From: Brachybacterium aquaticum
GTDB lineage: Bacteria; Actinomycetota; Actinomycetes; Actinomycetales; Dermabacteraceae
Reading direction: 5' to 3'
DNA length: 64,000 nucleotides
Assembly: GCF_014204755.1 (NCBI RefSeq)
Contig: NZ_JACHLZ010000001.1
Coordinates: forward strand, 124,001 to 188,000
Part shown: in pieces, positions 43,503-52,241 of the stretch
Layout: every line of letters starts with the position of its first letter
Numbering within the stretch: the first letter of the stretch is position 1
Translations under genes and position numbers: made by a program
Notes under the pieces: generated by a model
What the model was told of the DNA's origin: nothing
What the model saw: the letters and a program-made list of their open reading frames with translations, nothing else
The model's database searches: none

Positions 43503-43652
43503 GGATCCCCCGTCGGGTTGTGCACCGTGGTGATGCTGTGGAGCGTCACCGGGCGCGACGCGCGTCACGATCAGCGTACCGGGAGGTGCACAGACGCGCG
43601 GTGGGGAGAACTCCCCACCGCGCGCCTGTGCTCGGACCTCAGAGGATCCGCA

Positions 43653-44177
43653 CTACTTCCAGAACATGAGCATGCCGCCGCCCACCATCAGCACGCCGAA
43701 GCCCACGGCGAGGTTCCAGTCGCCGATCGGCAGGGGCAGCTGCCCGGCCGAGATGTAGTAGGTGACCAGATAGGCCAGACCCAGGATCAGGAACACCACG
43801 GCGGCCGGGGCCAGCCAGGTGGGGTTCTGGGTGGCCGCCGCGACGCGTCGACCAGCGGTCCGCGAGCTCTCCTCGGCGGCCGTGCGGCGCACCGTGGCGG
43901 AGCGGGTGGAGTCCTTGGCCTTCTCCGGGACCTCGCCGCCCGCGGTCTTCCTGGACGCCTTGCGCTTCACGGGGTCCTTGCCCTTGGTGGACGTCTTCGC
44001 GGAGGTCTCCTCCGCAGGAGCGTCGTCCCCGGTGGTGCCCGTCGCGGCAGTGTCCGTCGCGGAGGCGTCCGTCGAGGCGGCATCGGTGTCGAGGTCCTCC
44101 ACCTCGGGGGCGTCGGACGCTGCGGCCTTCGCGCTCGACGTCGCCCTGGCGGACGACTTCTTCCTGCTCCTGGCCAT
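43653..44177 (-). CDS. crgA: Cell division protein CrgA
   Basis: This 174-residue protein has the CrgA end: NPTWLAPAAVVFLILGLAYLVTYYISAG, a short loop (PLPIGDWN), and a second membrane helix LAVGFGVLMVGGGMLMFW. CrgA is a small septum protein that recruits peptidoglycan enzymes and FtsZ partners in actinobacteria. Homologues are about 85-95 residues; here about 115 Lys/Ser/Thr/Asp-rich residues precede the first helix, so the N-terminus is unusually long. ATG 44177 begins MARSRKK as in the family. It lies near, but divergent from, the DUF881/sortase genes. Confidence 0.92.
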   Translation of the reverse strand: MARSRKKSSARATSSAKAAASDAPEVEDLDTDAASTDASATDTAATGTTGDDAPAEETSAKTSTKGKDPVKRKASRKTAGGEVPEKAKDSTRSATVRRTAAEESSRTAGRRVAAATQNPTWLAPAAVVFLILGLAYLVTYYISAGQLPLPIGDWNLAVGFGVLMVGGGMLMFWK

Positions 44178-44294
44178 GGATTGATGCTCCCTCGACGAGG
44201 CCGTGCGCGCGGCGCCGCCGCGCGGGTCCGCGGGGGTGCGGACCTTGGCTTAGGGTAATGGTCGTCGACGGACGGCGCGAAGCGAGGAGCGACG

Positions 44295-45149
44295 ATGGGC
44301 ACACAGGACGCCCCCGGCACTCCCGACGCCCCGGACCCCTCAGACGCCCCGGACCCCTCAGACGCCCCGGACCCCATCAGCGCCCCGGAGCCATCGGAGC
44401 CTCCTTCTCCTCCCACCGCCGACGCCGCCCCCGCCCGCACCCGACGCCTCGGCCGCGTCGGCGTCGCCGCGGTGATGGTGCTGTGCGGGGTCCTGTTCGC
44501 CACCACGGCCCGCCTCTCCGGCGGCGGCTCCATCCGCGACGAGAGCAGCGACGTCTCGGGCGTGCTCGCCGACCGCGGCCGCACCATCGAGCAGCTCACC
44601 GAGGACAACGAGGACAAGCGTGCGGAGATCGACGCGCTGCGCGACAGCAGCGGCGCCGTCGCGGGGGAGGACACCGCGGCGCTCACCGACCAGGTCTTCG
44701 ACGTCGTGGGCCTCAGCGAGGTCGAGGGCCCGGGCCTGCGGATCACCCTCACCGATGCGCCCTCGAGCGCGCTCGGCGCGATCCCGGGCACCGAGCCCAA
44801 CGACCTCGTCGTCCACCAGCAGGATCTCGAGGCCTACATCAACGCCCTGTGGGCCGGGGGCGCGGAGGCGATGATGCTGCAGGACCAGCGGGTCATCAAC
44901 GGCAGCGCCTTCCGCTGCGCCGGCAACACCCTCCTGCTCGAGGGCCGGGTGTACTCCCCGCCCTTCGTCATCACCGTCATCGGCCCCGTCGACGAGATGA
45001 ACGCCGCCCTCGAGGAGGCCCCCGGGGTGCAGGTCTACCGCGAATGGGTCGACTACGTCGGCCTCGGCGAGAAGGTCGAGGACCTCGGGGACACGACCCT
45101 GCCCGCCTACACCGGCTCCCTCACCCTCGATGCGACGGTGCCCCGATGA
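44295..45149 (+). CDS. DUF881 family membrane-anchored protein
   Basis: This 284-residue protein has a cytoplasmic lead of tandem DAPDPS repeats (about 1-40) and one membrane helix (about 54-72). A coiled-coil stretch (RTIEQLTEDNEDKRAEIDAL) follows, then the DUF881 core with GLSEVEGPGLRITLTD, VVHQQDLEAYINALWAGGAEAM and RVINGSAFRCAGN. The family is widespread beside actinobacterial division genes, and its exact role is not known. AGCGAGGAG precedes ATG 44295, and TAGGGT at 44251 may be the -10. Its stop overlaps the sortase start (ATGA). Confidence 0.9.
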   Translation: MGTQDAPGTPDAPDPSDAPDPSDAPDPISAPEPSEPPSPPTADAAPARTRRLGRVGVAAVMVLCGVLFATTARLSGGGSIRDESSDVSGVLADRGRTIEQLTEDNEDKRAEIDALRDSSGAVAGEDTAALTDQVFDVVGLSEVEGPGLRITLTDAPSSALGAIPGTEPNDLVVHQQDLEAYINALWAGGAEAMMLQDQRVINGSAFRCAGNTLLLEGRVYSPPFVITVIGPVDEMNAALEEAPGVQVYREWVDYVGLGEKVEDLGDTTLPAYTGSLTLDATVPR

Positions 45150-45916
45150 CCGCGCGCCGCACGGACACCTCCCGCACCCATCGCGCCGCCCCGCGCGGCC
45201 CCGGCGTGCTCGGGGTGCTCGGCGAGCTGCTCGTCACCGCCGGAGTGCTGCTCGGGCTGTTCCTCGTGTGGCAGCTGTGGTGGACCGACGTGATGGCCGA
45301 CCGCGAGCAGGCCGACATCCTCTCCGGCCTCGAGCAGGAATGGGGCGACGTGGACCGCGAGCAGATCGCCCCGGCCCAGGACGGCCCGCCGCCGGTGCCC
45401 GCGACCCCCGGGGACACGATGGTGTTCGGCACCATGCACGTGCCCGCCTTCGACCGGGAGACCTTCCCGCTCGCCGAGGGCGTCGGCCTCGAGGACGTCC
45501 TGAACGTGAAGGGCGCCGGGCACTACCCCGAGACCGCGCTGCCCGGCGAGGTCGGCAACGTCTCCATCGCCGGCCACCGCAACACCTACGGTCGCGTCTT
45601 CGAGGACATCGCGCGCCTGCAGCCCGGGGACCCGATCGTCATCGAGACCGACGAGGCGTTCTACGTGTACGAGGTGACCGAGTCGCTGGTCGTGATGCCG
45701 CAGGACGTCGAGGTGATCGCCCCGGTCCCGGGAGAGCCCGGCGTCGAGGCCACCGACCGGATGCTGACCCTCACCGCCTGCCACCCGATGTTCTCGGCGC
45801 GCGAGCGGTACATCGTCCACGCCGAGTTCGCCTACTGGACCGACCGCGCCGACGGCATCCCCGAGGCGCTCTCCGACGGCTCTGCCGGCTCTGCCGCCGA
45901 GGAGGGCGGGAACTGA
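45146..45916 (+). CDS. Class E sortase
   Basis: This 256-residue transpeptidase has an N-terminal membrane anchor (about 22-45) and a sortase barrel. The catalytic residues are His in SIAGHRNTYG (about 143), Cys in TLTACHPMFSARERY (about 212) and the following Arg. Class E sortases usually recognise LAxTG-type signals and attach proteins to the wall. No obvious substrate gene lies in the window. TLTAC replaces the more usual TLTTC. The gene is coupled to DUF881 upstream and to a small membrane protein downstream. Confidence 0.93.
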   Translation: MTARRTDTSRTHRAAPRGPGVLGVLGELLVTAGVLLGLFLVWQLWWTDVMADREQADILSGLEQEWGDVDREQIAPAQDGPPPVPATPGDTMVFGTMHVPAFDRETFPLAEGVGLEDVLNVKGAGHYPETALPGEVGNVSIAGHRNTYGRVFEDIARLQPGDPIVIETDEAFYVYEVTESLVVMPQDVEVIAPVPGEPGVEATDRMLTLTACHPMFSARERYIVHAEFAYWTDRADGIPEALSDGSAGSAAEEGGN

Positions 45917-46107
45917 TGTACGGATGGCTCTTCCGGCACCTGCCGGGCCCGCTGTGGATGCGGATCGTGCTGACGGTGCTGCTGCTCGCCGCAGTGGTCG
46001 TGGCCCTGTTCGGGTGGGTGTTCCCCGCGATCGCGCCCTACATGCCCTTCAACGACGGACTCGTGGGCGGGGCCGAGCACGCGGCGGTGCCCGCCCCACA
46101 CTCCTGA
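45916..46107 (+). CDS. Small membrane protein downstream of sortase
   Basis: The 63-residue product MYGWLFRHLPGPLWMRIVLT... has one strong membrane helix (about 16-38) followed by the conserved-looking FPAIAPYMPFNDGLVGG. It starts within the sortase stop (TGATG). Similar short proteins occur beside sortase/pabA in related actinobacteria; their function is unknown. The frame is real rather than a shadow, given the coupling and the typical topology. Confidence 0.75.
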   Translation: MYGWLFRHLPGPLWMRIVLTVLLLAAVVVALFGWVFPAIAPYMPFNDGLVGGAEHAAVPAPHS

Positions 46108-46129
46108 CCCCGGGCGACGCGCCAGGGTT

Positions 46130-46155
46130 AGCGGCCGACGAGCCCGTCGGCCGCT
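46130..46155. terminator. Hairpin between convergent genes made from inverted GTCGGCC motifs
   Basis: AGCGGCCGACG and its exact complement flank a 4-nt loop in the 66-bp gap between the small membrane protein and pabA. It has no T-tract, but could end transcription in both directions. Confidence 0.55.
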
Positions 46156-46173
46156 GGACGATCGCGTCGGGCC

Positions 46174-46836
46174 TCAGCCCGCGGTCATGAGGGGCTTCAG
46201 CCCCGCGGAGCGCTCCACGGCGTCCTGCCCGTCGCACAGCTCGAGGAAGCGCGCGAGCATCAGGTGCCCGTTCTCGGTGAGCACCGACTCGGGATGGAAC
46301 TGGACCCCGTGCAGGGGCAGCTCGCGATGGGCGAGGCCCATCACCATGCCGTCGGCGGTGCGGGCGGTGACCTCGAGCTCTGCGGGGATCGTCTCCGGCA
46401 CCACCGTGAGGGAGTGGTAGCGGGTGGCTGTCATGGGGGAGGGGGCGCCGGCGAAGACGCTGCGTCCCTCGTGGGTGAGCTCGCTGGTGCGCCCGTGCAT
46501 GAGCTGCGGGGCATGGTCGACCGTCGCGCCGAAGTACTGCCCGAGCGCCTGGTGGCCGAGGCACACCCCGAGCATCGGCACGGACTGCTCCGCGCAGGCG
46601 CCGATGGCGTCCAGGGAGCGCCCGGCGGTGGAGGGGTTGCCCGGCCCGGGGGAGATCAGCACACCGTCGAAGCCGCTGAGGTCCACGGCGCCGTCGGCCG
46701 TCTCGGGCACCTCGTCATTGCGGACCACCACGGTGGTGGCGCCCATCTGCTGGAGGTAGCCGACGATCGTGTAGACGAAGCTGTCGTAGTTGTCCACCAC
46801 CAGGATGCGCGCGGAGTCCCGCTCAGCCGTTGCCAT
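46174..46836 (-). CDS. pabA: Aminodeoxychorismate/anthranilate synthase glutaminase subunit
   Basis: This 220-residue class I glutamine amidotransferase starts MATAERDSARILVVDNYDSFVY. The nucleophile is in GVCLGHQALGQ, the oxyanion motif in ISPGPGNPS, and the His/Glu pair in HGVQFHPES. It passes ammonia from Gln to a chorismate-using partner, whose gene is not in the window. In actinobacteria this gene sits after pknB, as here. It starts 14 bp inside the 3' end of pknB, within its Gly/Asn repeat. Upstream in-frame codons read the same DNA repeat as GTATGT and are not expected to be translated. Confidence 0.93.
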   Translation of the reverse strand: MATAERDSARILVVDNYDSFVYTIVGYLQQMGATTVVVRNDEVPETADGAVDLSGFDGVLISPGPGNPSTAGRSLDAIGACAEQSVPMLGVCLGHQALGQYFGATVDHAPQLMHGRTSELTHEGRSVFAGAPSPMTATRYHSLTVVPETIPAELEVTARTADGMVMGLAHRELPLHGVQFHPESVLTENGHLMLARFLELCDGQDAVERSAGLKPLMTAG

Positions 46837-49135
46837 TGCCGTTGTTCCCGTTCCCGTTGCCGTTGTTCCCGTTCCCGTTGCCGTTTCCATTCCCGTTCCC
46901 GTTGCCGTTCCCATTGCCGTTCCCGTTGCCGTTGTTCCCGGTACTGTTCCCGGTCACGCCGGCGCCCTGGGCCTCCCCGCTCTCCGTCGGGGGGTCCGTC
47001 GGCGTGGGCTCCTCGCTCGGCTGCTCCGTCGGCTCCGGGGTCGGCTCCGGAGTCGGGGTCGGGGACGGCGTGGTCGGTGCGGGCGTGGTCGGCTTCGGCG
47101 TCGGCTCAGGCCCCGAGGAGACGATGATCGTGATCGTGGAGCCGCGGGAGACCTGCTCGTTGGCCCCGGGCTCGGTGCGGATCACCTGGCCCTCGGGCAC
47201 GGAGTCCGAGGCCTCGGTGCGCTGCTCGGTGCCGAAGCCGGCATCGGCCAGCACCGACTGCGCATCGGCGAGAGCGCGACCGGTGACGTTCGGGACGGCC
47301 ACGGGGCCGGGCTCGGCGGCGATCACGAGGTCGATCCGCGAGCCGTAGGGGCGCACGCCCCCGTCGGCCGTCGGGGACTGGGTGAGGACCGTGCCCGGCG
47401 CCTGCTCCTCGTCCTCGCGGGACGACGGGTCGGGGACCTCGAAGCCGCTGGCCTCGAGGGTCTCCTTGGCCCGGTCGAAGTCGATGCCCGTGACATCGGG
47501 GACCGCCACGTCGCCGGAGGCGAAGCGCACCACGACCTCGCTGCCGCGGTCGACGGTCGCGCCGCTCTGGGGGTTGGTGCGGGTGACCGTCCCCTCCTCC
47601 TGCGGTGCGTCCTCCGGATCGCCCTCGGTCATGGTCAGTCCGGCCGCCTCGATCGCGGCACGGGCCTCGTCACGGGTCATGCCCTCGAGGTCGTCGGGCA
47701 CCTGCACGGAGTCCGGACCTGCGGAGACGCTGACGGTGACGGCGGAGCCGACCTCGACGCTCTCGCCCGCCGGCGGGTTGGTGTCGATGACCCGGCCCTG
47801 CTCCACGTCGGTGGACTGCGCTGGTTCGAAGGTCGGGTCCAGCCCGAGATCCGTCAGCTCCGTGCGCGCCTGCTCCTCGGTCTGCCCGGACACGTCCGGG
47901 ACCCGGACCGTGTCCGGTCCGCGGTTGCCGGCGAACAGGAAGTACGCGGCGGCACCGAGCAGCGCGGCCACGGCGAGCACCACGAGGATGATCAGCCACC
48001 AGGGCCGCTTGCGCGTGTTCTCCGGCTCGACCTCGTCGCCCGAGCGCAGCGCCAGCGGACCGGTCGCGGGGCTCGGCGCGGAGGAGCCGGACCAGTTCTG
48101 GGCGGCCAGCGCCCCGGCACCGGCAGCACCTGCAGCGCCGACGCCGGCGGCGCCCACGGCGGCGAGGCCCCCGGTGGTGGCGGGCAGCGCCTCGGTGGCG
48201 TCGTCGATGGGGGAGAGGATCGTGGTGGCCTCGGGGTCGTCGGCCCCCGGCACCGCGCCGCCCACGAGCGCCGGGGCGCGCCCGGCGACGACGGCGGCGA
48301 TGTCGCGGGAGAACGCGACCGCGCTCGGGTACCGCTGCTCGCGGTCCTTGGCCAGGCCCGTGAGGATCACGGCCTCGAGCGCGGGCGTGATCGCGGGGTT
48401 CAGGGCCGACGGGGGCTGCGGCTCCTCGCGCACGTGCTGGTAGGCGATGGAGACGGGGGTGTCGCCGGTGAACGGCGGGCGCCCGGTGAGCATCTCGTAC
48501 ATCACGCACGCGGCGGAGTAGATGTCGGAGCGGGCATCGACCAGCTGGCCGCGCGCCTGCTCGGGGGAGAGGTACTGGGCGGTGCCCATCACGGCCTGCG
48601 TGGCGGTCATGGCGCTGGTCGCGTCCGCGATCGCGCGGGCGATCCCGAAGTCCATGACCTTCACGGCCCCGGCCTCGTTGATCATGATGTTGCCGGGCTT
48701 GATGTCGCGGTGCACGATCCCGGCGCGATGGGAGTACTCCAGCGCGCTCAGCAGCGCGGCCATGATCTCCCCGGCCTGGACGGCGTCCATCGGGTGCTCG
48801 GGGTCGATGTACTCGCGCAGGGTCTTGCCCTGGACGTACTCCATCACGATGAAGGGAATCGTGACCTCGGCCCCGGTGATGGTGGTCTGCTGCTCCTCGC
48901 CGGTGTCGTAGACGGCGACGATGGAGGGGTGGTTCAGCGCGGCGGCGCTGTGCGCCTCGCGCCGGAAGCGCTCCTGGAAGTTCGCGTCGCGGGCGAGGTC
49001 GGAGCGCAGCACCTTGACGGCCACCGTGCGGTGCAGGCGGGTGTCCTCCGCGAGGAACACCTCCGCCATGCCCCCGGTACCGAGGATCCTGCCCAGGTGG
49101 TAGCGCCCACCCAGGACCACTGTCGCTTCGCTCAC
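46823..49135 (-). CDS. pknB: Ser/Thr protein kinase PknB with four PASTA domains
   Basis: This 770-residue kinase has an N-terminal catalytic domain (about 10-275) with GTGGMAEVF, invariant Lys in VAVKVL, HRDIKPGN, DFGIAR and the activation loop TATQAVMGTAQYLSPEQ. A juxtamembrane linker leads to one membrane helix (about 385-407). Four extracellular PASTA repeats sense muropeptide or lipid II-type ligands. The end is unusual: a Pro/Thr/Glu-rich spacer, then about 45 residues of Gly-Asn repeats. GTG 49135 overlaps the pknA stop (GTGA). Confidence 0.95.
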   Translation of the reverse strand: MSEATVVLGGRYHLGRILGTGGMAEVFLAEDTRLHRTVAVKVLRSDLARDANFQERFRREAHSAAALNHPSIVAVYDTGEEQQTTITGAEVTIPFIVMEYVQGKTLREYIDPEHPMDAVQAGEIMAALLSALEYSHRAGIVHRDIKPGNIMINEAGAVKVMDFGIARAIADATSAMTATQAVMGTAQYLSPEQARGQLVDARSDIYSAACVMYEMLTGRPPFTGDTPVSIAYQHVREEPQPPSALNPAITPALEAVILTGLAKDREQRYPSAVAFSRDIAAVVAGRAPALVGGAVPGADDPEATTILSPIDDATEALPATTGGLAAVGAAGVGAAGAAGAGALAAQNWSGSSAPSPATGPLALRSGDEVEPENTRKRPWWLIILVVLAVAALLGAAAYFLFAGNRGPDTVRVPDVSGQTEEQARTELTDLGLDPTFEPAQSTDVEQGRVIDTNPPAGESVEVGSAVTVSVSAGPDSVQVPDDLEGMTRDEARAAIEAAGLTMTEGDPEDAPQEEGTVTRTNPQSGATVDRGSEVVVRFASGDVAVPDVTGIDFDRAKETLEASGFEVPDPSSREDEEQAPGTVLTQSPTADGGVRPYGSRIDLVIAAEPGPVAVPNVTGRALADAQSVLADAGFGTEQRTEASDSVPEGQVIRTEPGANEQVSRGSTITIIVSSGPEPTPKPTTPAPTTPSPTPTPEPTPEPTEQPSEEPTPTDPPTESGEAQGAGVTGNSTGNNGNGNGNGNGNGNGNGNGNGNGNNGNGNGNNGNGNG

Positions 49136-50799
49136 TCCACACCCGTCCTCGTGCCCTGGTCGACACCGATTCCATGGTCGACACCGACCGATCGGACCAT
49201 CGTAGTTCCTGACGCCCCGTCACCCTCCGGCGGGGTGGGCGGGGCCACGCCGACGACGGCCAGCGCCGCCCCGGCGGCGGCCGCTCCGCCGTCCGCGAGG
49301 CCCGTGGCGCCCAGCGCGCCGAGCGGCAGCAGCCCCAGGCCTCCGGCGATCGCGACCGCGATCGCAACGACCACCAGGATGATCAGCACGAGCCCGGGCA
49401 CGGACAGCCCGCCGACCCGTCGGCCCGTCGAGGTGCCGCGCACGGTGCGGGAGGACGAGGCGGTGTCCACGTCCTCGAAGGCGCCGCCCGCGAAGGCGCG
49501 CTCGGCCCCGTCGGCCGTGCTCGCGGCCGACGCGGCGTGCAGGGGCGACTCCGTGCCGCGAGCGGACGTCGCGGACTCCGGCCAGGAGCGGGGCGCGGCG
49601 CCCGGCGAGATCGCCGAGCGGGCCGAGTCGCGGGACGACGCGGAGTCGCGCGTGGAGGCCGAGTGCCGGGACGGCACCGGGTCGAGCCGGGGCGCGGAGC
49701 CGGCCGACGCGGCCGACAGCGCGGAGGGTCCCGAGGCTCCCGAGCGGTGGCGGATCCCGCGGCCGCGCCCGGACAGCGGCAGCGGCATCGCGGCGGTGCG
49801 CGTGCCGGTCGGGGAGGCGCCGGGGCGGCGCTCCTGCGGACCGGTCCCACCGGAGCCGGGGGAGCCCGGCGACCCGTCGCGGGAACCTGCCGGCCGGACC
49901 CGGTTCTCGCCGGTCCAGTCGTGGTCCTCGACCCGGGTCACCGGAATCGCGCCGGTGGTGAAGCGCGGCTCGACACCGCGCTGGATCGCCTCGAGGATCC
50001 GCGCGACCGCCGCGGCGGAGCGGGGACGGTTCGCCGGCGCCTTGGCCAGCATCATCATCACCAGGCGCCGCAGGTCGGCGTTGAGGGACTCGGGGAGCTC
50101 CGGAGGCTGCTGCTTGACCTGCGCCATCGCGATCTCGACCTGGCTGGAGCCGGTGAAGGGGCGCGAGCCGACCAGCATCTCGTAGCCCACGATGCCCAGC
50201 GCGTAGATGTCCGAGAGGGAGGTGGCCTGCTTGCCCATCGCCTGCTCGGGGGAGAGGTACTGGGCCGTGCCCATGACGAGGCCCGTCTTCGTCAGACGCG
50301 CCTGGTCCTTGCTGCGGGCGATGCCGAAGTCGGTGATCTTCATCGACCAGCCGTTGTTCTCGTCCACGAGCACGTTCTCGGGCTTCACGTCGCGGTGGAC
50401 CACGCCCTTGGAGTGGGCGGCGTCCAGGGCGCGGGCGAGCTCGATGAGCAGCGAGACGACCCGCTTCTCGGGCAGCCCGCCGGGGTTCTCCTCGATGATG
50501 TCCGAGAGCGGCCGGCCCGGGCACAGCTCCATGACGATGTAGGCGCGGCCGTCGAGCTCGCCGTAGTCGTACAGCGCCGCGATGCCCTCATGGGACAGGG
50601 CGGCGGTGTGGCGCGCCTCGGCGCGGAAGCGCTTGAGGAAGCCCTCGTCCCCCGCGTACTCCTCGCGCAGGACCTTGATCGCGACCTCGCGCTTCAGCTC
50701 CTTGTCGCGTCCCTTCCAGACCTGCCCCATCCCGCCGGTGGCGATCAGGGACGTCAGCTCGTAGCGTCCTTCGAGCACGAGCCCCGGTTCGGTCCTCAT
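49132..50799 (-). CDS. pknA: Ser/Thr protein kinase PknA
   Basis: This 555-residue kinase has catalytic domain marks ATGGMGQVW, VAIKVL, HRDVKPENVL, DFGIAR and GTAQYLSPEQAMG. A long Ser/Arg/Asp-rich juxtamembrane region follows (about 280-475), with repeats such as STRDSASSRDSARS. One membrane helix (LVLIILVVVAIAVAIAGGLGLL) leads to a short outer tail, without PASTA domains. It acts with PknB on cell-shape and division proteins. ATG 50799 overlaps the pbpA stop (ATGA), which decides the start over a longer in-frame reading. Confidence 0.94.
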   Translation of the reverse strand: MRTEPGLVLEGRYELTSLIATGGMGQVWKGRDKELKREVAIKVLREEYAGDEGFLKRFRAEARHTAALSHEGIAALYDYGELDGRAYIVMELCPGRPLSDIIEENPGGLPEKRVVSLLIELARALDAAHSKGVVHRDVKPENVLVDENNGWSMKITDFGIARSKDQARLTKTGLVMGTAQYLSPEQAMGKQATSLSDIYALGIVGYEMLVGSRPFTGSSQVEIAMAQVKQQPPELPESLNADLRRLVMMMLAKAPANRPRSAAAVARILEAIQRGVEPRFTTGAIPVTRVEDHDWTGENRVRPAGSRDGSPGSPGSGGTGPQERRPGASPTGTRTAAMPLPLSGRGRGIRHRSGASGPSALSAASAGSAPRLDPVPSRHSASTRDSASSRDSARSAISPGAAPRSWPESATSARGTESPLHAASAASTADGAERAFAGGAFEDVDTASSSRTVRGTSTGRRVGGLSVPGLVLIILVVVAIAVAIAGGLGLLPLGALGATGLADGGAAAAGAALAVVGVAPPTPPEGDGASGTTMVRSVGVDHGIGVDQGTRTGVE

Positions 50800-52241
50800 G
50801 GCTGGATCACCGCCTCCATCACGTCCTGGGCGATCGGCGCCGCCGTGCGCGACCCGTATCCGCCCTCCTCGACCACGACCGCGACCGCGACCTTCCGCTG
50901 CTCCGTCTGTCCGTACCCGACGAACCACGAGTGCGGGGCGCGGTCCGTGCCCCACTCCGCGGTGCCGGTCTTGCCGCCCACCTCGACGCCGTCGATCGCT
51001 GCCGCTGCGCCGGTGCCGTCCTCGACCACGCCCACCATCATCTGCCGCATCTGCGCGGCGTTGGAGGCGCTGAGCGGCTGCCCGAACTCCCTCGGGGTCA
51101 GCTCCGCGACCGTGGAGAGGTCCGCGGTGCGCACCGCCTGCACGAGCTGCGGCTGCATCACCACGCCGTCGTTCGCGAACGCCCCGGCGACCATCGCCAT
51201 CTGCAGCGGCGTCACCCGGGTCTCGTACTGTCCGATCGAGGTGGTGGCCAGCTGCGCGGCGTCGAGGTCCTCACCGATCCGGGAGGGGGTCACGCCCATC
51301 GGGATCGACAGGTCCTTGCCGAAGCCGAAGTCCTCGGCGGTGCTGCGCAGCTGGTCCTCGCCCACGGCGACGCCCAGCATCGCGAAGGACGTGTTGCAGG
51401 ACTGGCGCAGCGCCTCGGCGAGGGTGGACTCGTCGTCGGGCCCGCAGGCGTCCTGCCGGCCCTCGGAGAAGTTGTTCATCACCGAGGAGGAGTTCGGCAG
51501 CTGGTAGGTGCCGGGCCCGGGGATCACCGAGTCGGCGGTGTAGTCGCCGCTCTCGAGCGCCGCCGAGGCGGTGATCAGCTTGAAGGCCGAGCCGGGCGGG
51601 TACAGGTCCCCGCCGATCGCGCGGTTTGTCAGCGGCCGGGAGGAGTCCTCGTTCAGCGCCGACCACGCCTGCGACACCGCGGAGGTGTCGTGCGTGGCGA
51701 GCTCGTTGGGGTCGAAGCTCGGCGCGGAGACCATCGCGAGGATCGCGCCGGTCTCCGGGTCGAGCGCCACCACAGCGCCGCGTCGGCCGTCGAGCGCGTC
51801 CCAGGCGGCCTGCTGGGCACCGGCGTCGAGGGTCAGCTCGACGGTCGCGCCCTGGCCCTGCCGGCCCGAGAGGATGTCGGAGATGCGGTGGTAGAACAGC
51901 GAGTCCGCCTCGCCGGACAGGGTGTCGTTCAGCGAGCGCTCGATGCCGGTGAAGCCGTACACCACCGAGTAGTAGCCGGTGACCGGGGCGTACATCGCGC
52001 CCGGATCGTAGGTGCGCAGGTAGCCGTAGGTGTCGCCGGACTCCTGGGAGGAGGCGATGGCGTGACCGTCCACCACGATCGGTCCGCGATGGCGACCGTA
52101 CTCGTTGTACAGGGTGCGATCGTTCTGGCCGTGGGCGTTCAGCCGGGGCTGGGCGATCACCTGGAAGTAGGTGGTGGAGGTGAACAGCAGCACGAAGAGG
52201 ACGCTGACCACCAGCCACACATGGCGCAGGGGCTTGTTCAT
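50796..52241 (-). CDS. pbpA: Penicillin-binding protein PbpA (class B transpeptidase)
   Basis: This 481-residue protein has an N-terminal membrane anchor (about 7-27), a dimerisation region and a transpeptidase domain. Active-site motifs are SAFK (in GSAFKLITA), SCN (in LRQSCNTSFA) and KTGT (in VGGKTGTAEW). It cross-links peptidoglycan at mid-cell or the septum in actinobacteria and pairs with the adjacent RodA polymerase. Both ends overlap neighbours by ATGA. Confidence 0.95.
   Translation of the reverse strand: MNKPLRHVWLVVSVLFVLLFTSTTYFQVIAQPRLNAHGQNDRTLYNEYGRHRGPIVVDGHAIASSQESGDTYGYLRTYDPGAMYAPVTGYYSVVYGFTGIERSLNDTLSGEADSLFYHRISDILSGRQGQGATVELTLDAGAQQAAWDALDGRRGAVVALDPETGAILAMVSAPSFDPNELATHDTSAVSQAWSALNEDSSRPLTNRAIGGDLYPPGSAFKLITASAALESGDYTADSVIPGPGTYQLPNSSSVMNNFSEGRQDACGPDDESTLAEALRQSCNTSFAMLGVAVGEDQLRSTAEDFGFGKDLSIPMGVTPSRIGEDLDAAQLATTSIGQYETRVTPLQMAMVAGAFANDGVVMQPQLVQAVRTADLSTVAELTPREFGQPLSASNAAQMRQMMVGVVEDGTGAAAAIDGVEVGGKTGTAEWGTDRAPHSWFVGYGQTEQRKVAVAVVVEEGGYGSRTAAPIAQDVMEAVIQP

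Noticed and set aside
46837..46914. N-terminal extension of PabA (MGTATGTGMETATG...)
   Set aside because: It is the pknB Gly-Asn repeat read in another frame; the family start matches MATAERDSARIL.
46790..50185. 1131-codon open frame on the plus strand across pknB and pknA
   Set aside because: Antisense shadow of two well-supported kinase genes; its composition is Arg/Gly/Ala-rich with no recognisable domain.
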